A stretch of 60,000 nucleotides of DNA from Owenia fusiformis (taxonomy: Eukaryota; Annelida; Polychaeta; Sabellida; Oweniidae), in the NCBI GenBank assembly GCA_903813345.2, contig CAIIXF020000008.1, positions 26,460,822 to 26,520,821 on the forward strand, given 5' to 3'. The position numbers were made by a program, and so were the translations under genes. This document shows, one piece after another, positions 42,901 to 54,900 of this stretch; the stretch's first letter is position 1, and each line of letters starts with the position of its first letter. The notes under the pieces were generated by a model, which was given only the letters and a program-made list of their open reading frames with translations, was not told the origin of the DNA and searched no databases.

Positions 42901-45900
42901 AATGTAAAAAAATTATATAGGACATTGATAAAGCTAGAAATGTAGAAATTAAAATAGCACATGGCAGCCATCTTGAAAAATGGCGGCCTTTACTCGTTAT
43001 TTTACGATTTTTGCTGTAACTCAAGAAGTATTGGAGCGATTTTGTTCATATTTGGTATGTGAATACTATAAGCATGGCTCACTGTCTAATGACACTTTTG
43101 GTAGGAGGAGGCCATTTTGAAAATTTGCCGCCATTTTGAAAAATGGTCGCCATTTTAACATATTTTACTTTAACTCAAAAAGTAGTGGAGCGATTTTGTT
43201 CATATTTGGTTTGTGAATACTATAAGCATGGCACACTGTCTAATGACATTTTTGGTAGAAGGCGGCCATTTTGAAAAATGGCCGCCATTCTAACGTATTT
43301 TACTATAACTCGAAAAGTAGTGGAGCCATTTTGTTCATATTTGGTATGTGAATAATATAAGCATGGCACACTGTCTAATGACACTTTTGGTAGAAGGCGG
43401 CCATTTTGAAAAATGGCCACCATTTTAAAGTATTTTACTGTAACTCGAAAAGTAGTGGAGCGATTTTGTTCATATTTGCCATGTGAATACTATAAAAAAA
43501 GCATATTACTTCTTCTGATGACAAAAAATGGAATTTGAAAAATGGCCGCCATTTAAACGTATTTTACTCGGCCTTTACTCGTTATTTTACGATTTTTGCT
43601 GTAACTTGAAAAGTAGTGGAGCAATTTTGTTCATATTTGGTATTCAAATACTATTAGCATGGCACACTGTCTTATGACACTTTTGGTAGAAGGTGGCCAT
43701 TTTGAAAAATGGCCACCATTTTAAAGTATTTTACTATAACTCGAAAAGTAGTGGAGCGATTTTGTTCATATTTGGCATGTGAATACTATAAAAAAGCATA
43801 TTACTTCTTCTGATGACAACTTTCTTATGTGTGTTATTTTATGATATTTGCTATATATTTCGTTTGTAAAAATGCCAGCTATTTCTGTTCGGTGGGATTC
43901 GCTACGCTTTGGCGTTGCCGTTGTTCTGGTTTATAACACTAATTCGCAAGACCAAATAAATCTCCCACCACAAAGGTCAAATCGAGGTCAATGTGACTTA
44001 GGGGGTGCCAAAAATGTTATATTTCCTAAAACAATAATCTATTATCTTTCAAATGAAATAAAAATCTTGGTAATAGCTTTTCTAGAACTGAAATCGATGG
44101 AACACGTATTCGAATAATCAACATTTTCAAGTTGTTTTTGTCTTTAACATTCATATTTCAAGAAGTACTACCAATAACAATTGATGATTTAGTAAGAAAA
44201 TAGATAATTGCTGACTTAACTATAATTTCTGTCTATGATTTTGCCTAGCAACGGAATATAAATCTATATAGTGAAATTGAAAAATTGGGGGTAGGGGAGA
44301 ATAAAAAAATATACATTTAATTTAAAGAGGTTCATCATTATAATTAAACGATACCACAGTTTGCATAAGCATTACAGAACATGCGCAAAAAAATTGCAAA
44401 GGTATTCATCAAGTAGTTTTTGAAAAAAACTTTTTTTCTCAAATTCGTGAAGAGAACGCGAATCACGAATATTTGACGAAATTGTATTTTAGTTTTAAAA
44501 TCCATAAGATAGTCAATAGTGGCTCGATTATCATGAAATAAAGCATGTTACTTTGCATTTTCTACAGTATTAGAACTGTAGAAACAAGGTAACTTTCAAT
44601 ATTTTATTTTTCAAAAAGTGTCATTTATCTGTGGCCCAGATTAGAAAAATAACAGAGGCACAAAAACCATGCAAAAGAGTACTATTGAAAAAAACGAGCA
44701 TATCATATGGTATCCACAAAACATTTCTTTAGGCTAGTGTGCTTGAGATTACTTTTGCACAATACAATGAGAAAATATGAATAAAGAACATAGGAAAATT
44801 AATAAGCCTTTTATTCTCACTTTTCAACAGTACGCACTGGCGTTTTGGCGTACATTGTTCCTACGCCACTGTTATAGAATGTGGCTAATAATGCTCCAAG
44901 CTCAGCCACTTACACATGTATTGTAGTATTCTTTGTACAATAAATGAATAATTTCATAAAAAATTTTTTTTATTTGATGGTGATATGTTGAACCACTTAG
45001 TTTGGCCTGGTAGTCCTGGTATTTTGATGTTTAATTGTAAAGATATCTATGTATTATTTTAAAGGATGTATATATTTATTTTTATTATTTTATAGAATGA
45101 TGTTGGCTTGATACCTCGCATTTGTCAAGTAAGTAATATTTATCCAGAATTGATGATTAAATATACATATGGCATTTGTTGTAAATATACGAAACAATGT
45201 TTATTTATATTCAAGTGATTAATACAGGACAACAATGACCATGTACAGGGTGGGCCAAAAAAACGCCACTTTTTTTTCAAGATACTATAACTTTTTTATT
45301 GTCCAACCTACATACCCCAAGTTTTGCAGTTATATAGTGCCAAGGGTTCTTAGTAATAATATAATGTAACAAGAGGAGTTCAATTGGTCCGCCACCATAT
45401 TTGATGATAGATTTTAGTTTTAGTCGCCTTGCTGATATAACAGTATCAATGAAATGTTAGCTAACTTTTTTTCACCATGTCTTAATTGTCAGCTTTAGTT
45501 GAGCAATTTTTTAGATTGGGTGCCTTCATACCATCTCCTGGAGACCTTCCCATACCCTATACTCACCGGGGTTTGCATTAGGGCTATTAGCTTGGTGGTC
45601 ATCAGGGCGTATTAGTTCAGGAACATTTTGCAAATTATGCTCGTTTCTCATGGCACACCACATGTTTAAGTGAGACGCTGGTGACATATGTTATTCAAGT
45701 AAAAGTGTATAATTCATGATCCATGGCTAGATAACAACCTCAAGTTTCATTTGATATGCAAATCATGATTTTTTATCAAAAATTAAAAAAGTTATAGCAT
45801 TTTGAAAAAAAAGTGGTGTTTTTTTGGCCCACCCTGTATAGTAGGTTCTTCTGATTTACAGTATTTCAAAGTTTGTTCAATCGTGTGATGAATTAATCAG

Positions 45901-48900
45901 GAAAAACTCTTATTCTTGATACTTATACTATGATAATAGAATACAGGTTAGCTATGATTTCAGGGTCTTTTCAATGGAATGAGGAATCAAGAAGAAATAG
46001 GCACCAACTATAGAACAGAAGTCAGGTATGTATATATTGTATTGTATTGCATTTTGTTGTATTGTATTTTCTTTATTGCCAGTGAAGGTGAGTAATACAC
46101 GTAGGGTATGCATCCAATATTTACATATTAAATGCAAATAATCCTGGAAGACCAAGGTACCCTTTCTTGGAGATGTCTATTGTTATTTTTGTGCATTGAT
46201 ACATAAACATACAAATACATGTTCATATCAAGGCCATTTTGTATGAATTGTGGACCACTCCGTGAAATGTCCTGTATTAGTTAACTTTAGGATTAGTAAA
46301 CTCTTTAGGATTGTCCCAGTCTATCTGATAATGATTGTTCATATTTAGAACAAAAAGTCCCATCTGTCTGTTTCCATCACTCTTTCTGTTTTGCAAGAGT
46401 TTAAGGTGACACACCAAGTCGAGTAAGGAGAGGATTTGATAGAAATTGGTTGGAGTCACATAAGATAGAAATTGTTTTCATTTTCATTTTGTACTACAAG
46501 ATGGTACGCATCCATCCAAGTTAATATTTTGTCTGTCACTGGGATATACCCTGCCTCTATATAGAATGGATAACAGAGTTCATCAATCCTGTTCGTCAAG
46601 TTCAACTGCATTACACCACTTTGTGGATATTTATATGGATGAGATGCGTTTGAGCCTCGTCCTGTCATACCAGATAGATCACTGTACCTCATTCGCTCTC
46701 CAAGGAAAGTAAACATATCAATCATTGTTTTGTGAGTGTATTTAGCAAGGTCCTCATAGCGCACTTGCATAAACATATCAGGGTAGATTCTTTCAAGATC
46801 CTTTCTGATTATGATATCTTTGAAAATACGACTGCACATTTGGTGAACCTTTTCTTGTAGTAGCTCCCTGGAGAGATTCTTCAATCCTGACCACGATGCT
46901 GAGTACCACGAGTTGAACATTGCTCTGGGGTCGCGAACCAGATGAATAACTTTGATATTATTTGTGCATTTCTGATTGGCTAAGAATGATGCCACTCCTT
47001 CCATTGTTCCTCGAACTGTTTTTGTCAGAAGGACCTGTTTGAATTAGAAAAAATGGTATATTTATAAACTGCATGTATGTTCCAAATGATCGATCATGCC
47101 AATTACGCAGCATTAAAGAAAGAATCAGATCTAGTGAGCAAGCTAAAAATTGTTTCAATTTTAAAATATTCCTTGTCATCGGGCTTGTCATGCCTATTTT
47201 TAAAAATACCCGAACTGAATACTTTATTCCAGAAAACTAACGATTTTTATCATAATGTAAAATGTTTCTATTTTTATGGTTATCATTTGGGAGAATTTTA
47301 ACACCTTTTTCTCAATTTTTGCACTTTGAATCCTTAATTACTTTAGATTGTGAATCTTTTGGGAGATATTGTATTTGCGATGGTAAGGAATAGATTGGTG
47401 AGCCAGTTGTACATGTTTTTTGTTGGCAATTTTTCACCTCCTATAGATCTGATTCTGCCTCAATCTAAGATACAATAATATAGCCTGACATGGTATTTGA
47501 TAGAGATCGGTTGTGATAATCAAGCTGAAATATTTTTAACTTAATATATAGCATAAAAATCAACAAGGATATACATCTAACCTGCTGCATTGCATACTGA
47601 CCTTAGTCTTAGTTTCATCTTCACAAATGTTCTTTGCAATGTTGATACACAGTCTGTAGTGAGCCGATCTTGTCATATTGTCATGTTGCATATTATGGTA
47701 GGCTTTTATGCAGTCAAAAAATGGATGCATATTTGAGGACACATAGTAACCATTTACGCCAGTTGTCAAGATCTTGTCTGTAAAAGCTATGAGGTTTTGG
47801 AGTTCACAGTTCCTGTAATCCATCAATGTTTTCTCTTCCTTCCTCACCATATCAGGCTCTGGTTGGTTAGTCCTCGGATACTTCATGATCTGAAAAGTCA
47901 GTCATGAGTACATAGGCTGCGTTTGCATCTGTGACAAATGGCAGGTAGTGACATTTTGCATGTTTATGCCTTGTTTATCATGTTTTATTCTAGTACTTTT
48001 GTGACATCATTTCACAATAACTTCCTTGTTTAGTGTCACTTACTAAGGAAAAACACTTTTTGTGTGTTCATAAAGATATAAAGGCCTTTGGATGATCAAT
48101 ACGAATATATACACTATTGATATAGTATACACTTGATTGGAAGGAAGCATTCACTGTTCTAAAGTATTGTTGTGGGACATAGTTCCCCTTCCATGTGCAT
48201 TATGTCATAGAAATGACTGTGCCAGTGCAATCAAATATGGTACTACTCAATATCCCTTAGTCCTACTACATTATTATACCAAATCCCATAATTTTACTCA
48301 CTTTATATATCATTTCAAGTTGTCTATATGGTTCAAAGAGGTAGAATATTCCTGGGTGATCTTTGAACAGACGTCCAAAATAAGTTGACCCTGTTCTTTC
48401 ATAGGAGTGTAGTATAAGCATTCTCCTAGAATTCTTACAGCCATCAAGCATAGGGGTTTCAACTAGAAATCAAACATCACATGTATGGAATTGGTTACTT
48501 AGGATCTATTCCCAAGACAGATACAAGATCAGCCAACAAGGATCAGTTTTGAATTGAAATAACGACTGGATCACAAGAATACTGTTTTTTGACTTAATGT
48601 GCTATGAATTTCACAGTAACTATTAAGTACTATTCTATATCCCCCTTTACCCATATTTGCAACTCAGCAAATTTTGACTCTCATTTATTCATGTGAACAT
48701 GTATAATATTCTTACCTCTGCTAACTTGGGTTTTATTTGGCCAAAATAAATTATTCTTCATGAAACACTCTTTTGGGTTGGCTCCCATATAACAACCTTT
48801 CATTATAGCTTTCCTGCCTTTCATTTCCCTGTTGAAAGTCTCATTCATTTTATCATACCATTGTGTCCAGTCACTCTCAGACCAAGCTGACATTCTGCTA

Positions 48901-51900
48901 TAATTATCCTTGTTGTTTGATTGTGTTGTCATAGTAGCCATAACATCGATCTCTCTTTGTTGTTTTACTGTATTTTTCTCAGGTTCAGTAATTGTCATAT
49001 TTTCAATTAAATTAGATCCTTGTTGTGGAATTATAGTTGTTGTTTTTTGTTCCATGGTGTTAACCCCTATAATATGATAACTTGAATTGTTTTGGGAGTA
49101 TATAGGTATAATGTTTGTGATTGGAGTTGTTTTCCATGATTGGTTTGTAGACATTGTTAATTCTTTTTTGGTTGACTTCAGCATGGTTGTCATAGCTACC
49201 AGAGATATTAGCAGCAACATAGCGTTGATCTCTCTTCTGTAGCGAAATCTCCCCATCATGGTAGAATTTAGTGTACAATTTGCAGAGGTAGTAGGAATCT
49301 TTGAGAAACCGTGTTATTTAACAGCTGTCAAATTTCAAGCTGTTATTTCATGATACCAGGCGCAATTCCATTGCATCATGATGATTATAATTCATAAATA
49401 CCGTTTTCATTGAGTAAAGTTTTCTTCACATTGTATAAATCTTGATATCTCACAAGTTCATTACTAGTATCATACTCCCCTGTATATTCATTAGAAACAA
49501 GATAACCTATTGAACAAGAAGATTTATGTTCTATTTAATGCGTGCCTGAAACTATAATCATTTATAAAGTTGATGTTACAAAGAATTAGTTAACGGTTAA
49601 TGGTACTTTTATGTAAACATAATGGTACAGGAAGCTTCCTACTAACATTTTGAAAAGATGCTGAAAATACATGCTGACTAATTTGAACATGCTTTTTCAA
49701 ATAAAATCAATGAAAATGTCTCATTTTGCAGCAAATATAATTTTCAATTTTAAAATGACACAAAAAGTTAATATTAATATCATACATTATTATTATAATT
49801 AATATTATATCATACATATTGTAATGGGTCATATTTTCTATCATACCTTCAAATGTCACTTATATCCTCTCATGGGCTTTTAAGAGATACACATGTATAC
49901 CCAATTTGCAAGGTAGCGTTTAGTTGAATCATTCATGTGTGAAGACGCCTTAATGAATGCCAGTCATGTTGTGTTAATATTTATCATAAGCATGACATCG
50001 TTGCCTTGAAATGTTTATGTTAAGAATTGTTTTAAATTGAAACCAGTTCATTATTTTCCGCAAATTATTTTCACATGCATATGATTACTTCAAAAACACA
50101 TAATAGATTTGGAACACTTACACAGATTTTACTGTAATGCTTAATTGTGAAACGTAAAAAAATTAAATATTTGAAAATATCAAGAAAAAAATCCATTTTA
50201 CTATTGCCATACATTTCTTGTTCCAATGCAATACAACATTCATGCATATACTACAGGGTGTCCCAAAAATAGCCTGTTTCCACATATGCAATACTACACC
50301 AAGTCATATACTACAGTGAATTCGCAAACATCTTGTCAATATTTTCATCTTGTACTACCAAGCCATATGCATCTTCCCATGTAAGATGCCTATTTACAAC
50401 ATTTTCTGTTACTGGCAAATAACCTGTTTCCACATATAACGGGTAACAATATTCATCAATTATTTTTGTTAGAGCAAACATAATTGTGTATTCTCGCCAT
50501 TTATATGGCTGTGTAGTACTATTAGGATTTTTCGAGTAAGCAATAATATTCATCAAACTATTGAAGTCTAAATTTTCTTCGATGAAATTGTAAACATCGA
50601 TCATTGTTCTTTCAGTATATTTAGTCAGTTCTTCATAGCGTAACTTCATGAACATATTTGGATATATTTTCTCGAGTTCTTTCCTCATAAGAATGTCTTT
50701 TAGCATTCGTGAACACATCTGTTCAACCTCACTAGTTAGAGCTTTTATATCAAGTTTTTTTAATCCAGACCATTTTGCTTTATAACGAGAATTGAACATT
50801 GCTCTGGGATCGCGGACTAGCTGAATAACTTTGATATTATTTGTGCATTCCTGATTGGCTAAGAATGCAGCTATTCCTTCCATTGTGCCCCGTACTGTCT
50901 TAGTCAGCAATATCTGAAAATATGAAAAAGACCTTAAGTTTTTCCCCCTTGAACATGTGGTATTTGAAAAAAAACATATCACTTGGATTTTAGAACTTTA
51001 CTTGCACATTATGTTCACAGTTGAAATATTTTTATAGATCCCAATGCAAAATGAGTCATAAGATGACATATACCTGTGTCCTTGTTTCATTCTTGCAGGC
51101 TTCAGTTGCGATTTCATAACATTGGTCTAAGTGTTCCCTTCTTGTTACATTGGCAGGGTGTCTACCACTATGGTACAGCATGATACATTCTAGGAAGTCA
51201 TGTATATTATAAGAGAGATAGAAGTTAACATTTCCCTCTTTCAGTATTGGGTCAGCAAAGGCAAGTATATCCTTCAGAGTGCAGGTCCTGTAGTCAGTTA
51301 AAGTTTTCACTTCTTCCTGTATGATGGCTGAACTAAGGTGGGTAGATCTTGGGTATTGCATTTTCTGGAAACATGAACATTTACAAGGAGACCGTAACGC
51401 AAGTTGACATTAGATAATTCAGATTTCATGTGACAAACTAGCTAAGGCTGCTGACATATGATCAAAATTAGAGTAAGTATGGAACTTACTTATGAACTGA
51501 TGCAGTAAATGCTTCATTGACTCATTAAACATTGGGAAAAGCTTCATCTAGAACAGTATGAATTTCCACTTCAACTCTTAGGCTTATGTTTGCCTACTAA
51601 TTTCAAACTTCAGTAAGTTTAAAAGATGTTTCACCCCTTATATTCTCACATACTGTTTCTCTTACATGAAAGATCTGCTCCTGAAGACGGTAGGGCTCAA
51701 ACAAGTAAAACACTCCAGGGTTGTCTTTCATAAGACTTCCAAAATAACACGAGCCAGTTCTCTCATAGGAATGCAATATCACCAGTTTCTTAGAGTCTGC
51801 ACATGATGCGTCTTTGCCAGGTTCACCTGAAAGTATTTGAATGGGTTATAAAAGTTACCCATGAATAGCTTTTGAACATTGAACAAATCTTGATATCTCA

Positions 51901-54900
51901 ATGTTTTACTTAAAGGAAAATTCCTTGCCAGACCCTTTCTCTCTTGATATGGTAGCTATAATCATATACCATATAGTTTCCATATTTAGCAAAACATGGG
52001 AAAATGTTTTAATATGGTCAATATTGATCATTTAAAAATCTAGTGCTTATTTCCAGTGAGCTGCCATCTTTTAAGATTTCTTGCAGGAAGTGATGTCATC
52101 AACTCTCAACTTCTATAACCTTGCCCATAACAGTATGGGAAAGTAGCACAAAATCACTTCTAGACAAGTGATCATTACTTTCTGTGCAAAAATATTTTCA
52201 TGGCTTGTCAACTTAGAATAAAAGAAGAGCTTTTCAGAAGGATTAAATAAGATACAAAGTTGAAAAAGAATATTTATCTGGTTTTGTAATTCTTAATAGC
52301 TCCTCACCTAATGCTATATGCAAAGTTGAGAGTCGATGACATCACTTCCTGTGTGAAATTTTAAAAGATGGCAGCTTACTGGAATTGAGCATCACATTTC
52401 TAAGTGATCAAATTTGACCATATCAAAACATTTTTGCGTGTTTTGCTAAACATGGCAAGCATATATATGGTTATAGCTACCATATGAGGAGAGAGATGGC
52501 TTGGCAAGGAATATTCCTTTAACATTAAGGTTCACAATACCCTTTCAAATTGTTAGATTTTGCCTCTTAAAAGAGAGCTTGCTTCAGTCAGAGTAATTCA
52601 TCTTAGTTCTCTTTGCCTCAGGGTAGACTTATAATTAGTGAGATTTAAAAAATGATGTGATAGGTCAAATGTATGAATTTTACAAATACCTTTATTGGCA
52701 GAATATTTTCGAATATTTGTGCTATTTGGCCAGAATAAATTATTTCTCAAGAAACATTCTTTTGGTTTCAATGCCTTAGTACAGATGATGTATATATGTT
52801 GTCTCTTCTCATCTACTTCACGCATTGATCTGTTGAAGCTTTCAATCCAATCAGTGATATCCTTCTCCGACCATTTGTAGAGGGGCAATCTGGATGGCTC
52901 ATCTGATCTCCATGTGCTAGTGCTTTGCTGTATCTTCGCTGTTGTTGCTGGACTTATTGTTGTTTCTGAACTTCTTATATTGGGTGTTGTAGGATTGGGA
53001 TCTTTTACTTCATTTATGACTGTGTTTAATTTGGAGGTTTTGTCAGTGATCTCAGATTCATCAATCGTATTAGATATTTCCTCAAGATTTTTCAACTCTA
53101 ATTGTGAACTTGTTGTTGTCTCAAAGGTTAACATTTCATCCGAATATTGTGTTACGGCCGAAATGACTAAGATATCTGACGGAGATTTCATCTTTGTTGT
53201 TTTTTGTTGTTCATGTTGAATAAACCGCTCAGTGTTTTCAGAATGCTTTTGTACATTTTCTTTTTGTCTGCGTTGAAGCTGAATAACTTTGTCTTGTGAG
53301 TTGTAAATTGTGAGAATAGCTATAAGGGTTGTTAGCGCCAGTGTAACACTTATCTCTTTCTTATATTTCATTCTCATGTTGTCCACTTCTTATCTCAATA
53401 ATTCTTAAGTATCATCTGCATGTAAAAATTTACCATTTTATGAATATTACCTCTAGAATGTGAAGAAGACCCTGGAATCTCTTGAAATTTCATATATTCA
53501 ATCCATTATATACATACAGTTGAAATCTATTGCTGTTTCTCTGTTTTCTTCATTAGTATAGATGCTGTTCATTCATTAACTCTCAGTTTTCTGTGAAGGA
53601 AATATCCAATCACTGGACACCTAAATATGTCTAAGTATATGTCCCTTTATACTTTTCATCCTTATTTCCCTTTTAAAATTGTACAGTTTACCATCAGAAA
53701 TGTTGTGTACATACAGTAAAATGTACAAGTACAGTTAGAGTGATATATTTCAGGATTTATTTGTTTCATTATATAGTTGTTGTAATAGTTGAAGTCAGTA
53801 ATGTACATTTACAATATTTCTGTACCCTTTAGCCACTATTAATAATATCTATAGCTAACACGCAGAGGTCACTGTAAATCTAGAACTAACAAGTGAGGGG
53901 GTGCTTCTGATGAAAAAATGTAAATCCTTTGCCTATTGATGTTGAATTGGGCTCATCTGTATAGGGGGCCACATAATTATTTCAGTAATTAATTTAAATT
54001 TGGCATTCTCCATACTCCAAAAAATGTTATTGTTAATGTCAGTAATTTGGCCTTGTTCCTGAAATACCTTAAAAGCAGTTTTCACAAAGATGGCGTATTC
54101 ATGGTATAAAACCCATGCTTTTTTAAAAGTGAATCAAATAAAAAATCTGATTTATTCATCATTAAGATGTTTTTAAGTGAGTGTGATTTACTGTATCAAG
54201 TATTGATCTTTTTTGACCTAACACAATAATTTAATTTGCAGCACTTTATTTAGAAAATTATTTAAATTGACAATTCAAATGCCATGAAATAGGATTTAGT
54301 TTATGGATACATTCTTCGGAGTAAATCCGTATTTCATAATAAGCATACTTATGTAATATATACTAGCATCTTCAATGACATCTGAATCAAACTTTGTAAA
54401 TACTTGAGGGTTCCAAAAACACTCCATAATAACAAATATTTGGTAAGAATGAATAAATAAAAAACAATCAATATGTTTATGTGATTTTAGCTACTTGGAG
54501 ATTTATAATGAAAGAGTACGTGATTTGCTGCGGCTCAACAAACAACATACTCTCAGAGTTCGGGAGCACCCCAAAGATGGACCTTATGTTCAAGGTATCT
54601 TCCTCTTATATACCACATTTGTAGAGAAATCAATACAGTGCCAATATGCAAGCATGAACTATTTGGGAATTCTTTTTGACACTTGTCAAATTGTGCATTT
54701 TGCACTTATCTTCCATCAATGAAAATCAGTATTAAGTAGGATTCACATTAAAAATGAATAGATTCAGTCATTCTTATTAATTCATATTTTGTAGATTTAT
54801 CAAAACACCTGGTTGGTAACTATGAAGACATTGAGGATCTCATGCAGCGAGGAAACAGCACAAGAACAACGGCTTCTACTAACATGAATGACACTAGTAG

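Larger units (their letters stand above)
39506..44871. mobile_element. 5.4-kb composite element with CAGKGGCGTAGGAA ends
   Basis: Left end caggggcgtaggaag and right end, reversed, cagtggcgtaggaac are inverted. Both are directly flanked by TTATA (39501-39505 and 44872-44876). Between them are ttcaacactacgccaaaa on the left and tacgccaaaacgccagtgcg (reversed) on the right. The interior holds a retroelement fragment, a mariner-like MITE and a palindromic satellite, so this is probably a DNA element grown by nested insertions. A chance pairing of two solo ends cannot be excluded. It fills most of KIF16B intron 4. Confidence 0.6.

Noticed and set aside
52914-53219. A 101-codon hydrophobic plus-strand frame
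   Set aside because: It is antisense to the Ser/Thr-rich stem of sulfotransferase 2; no domain and no codon evidence.
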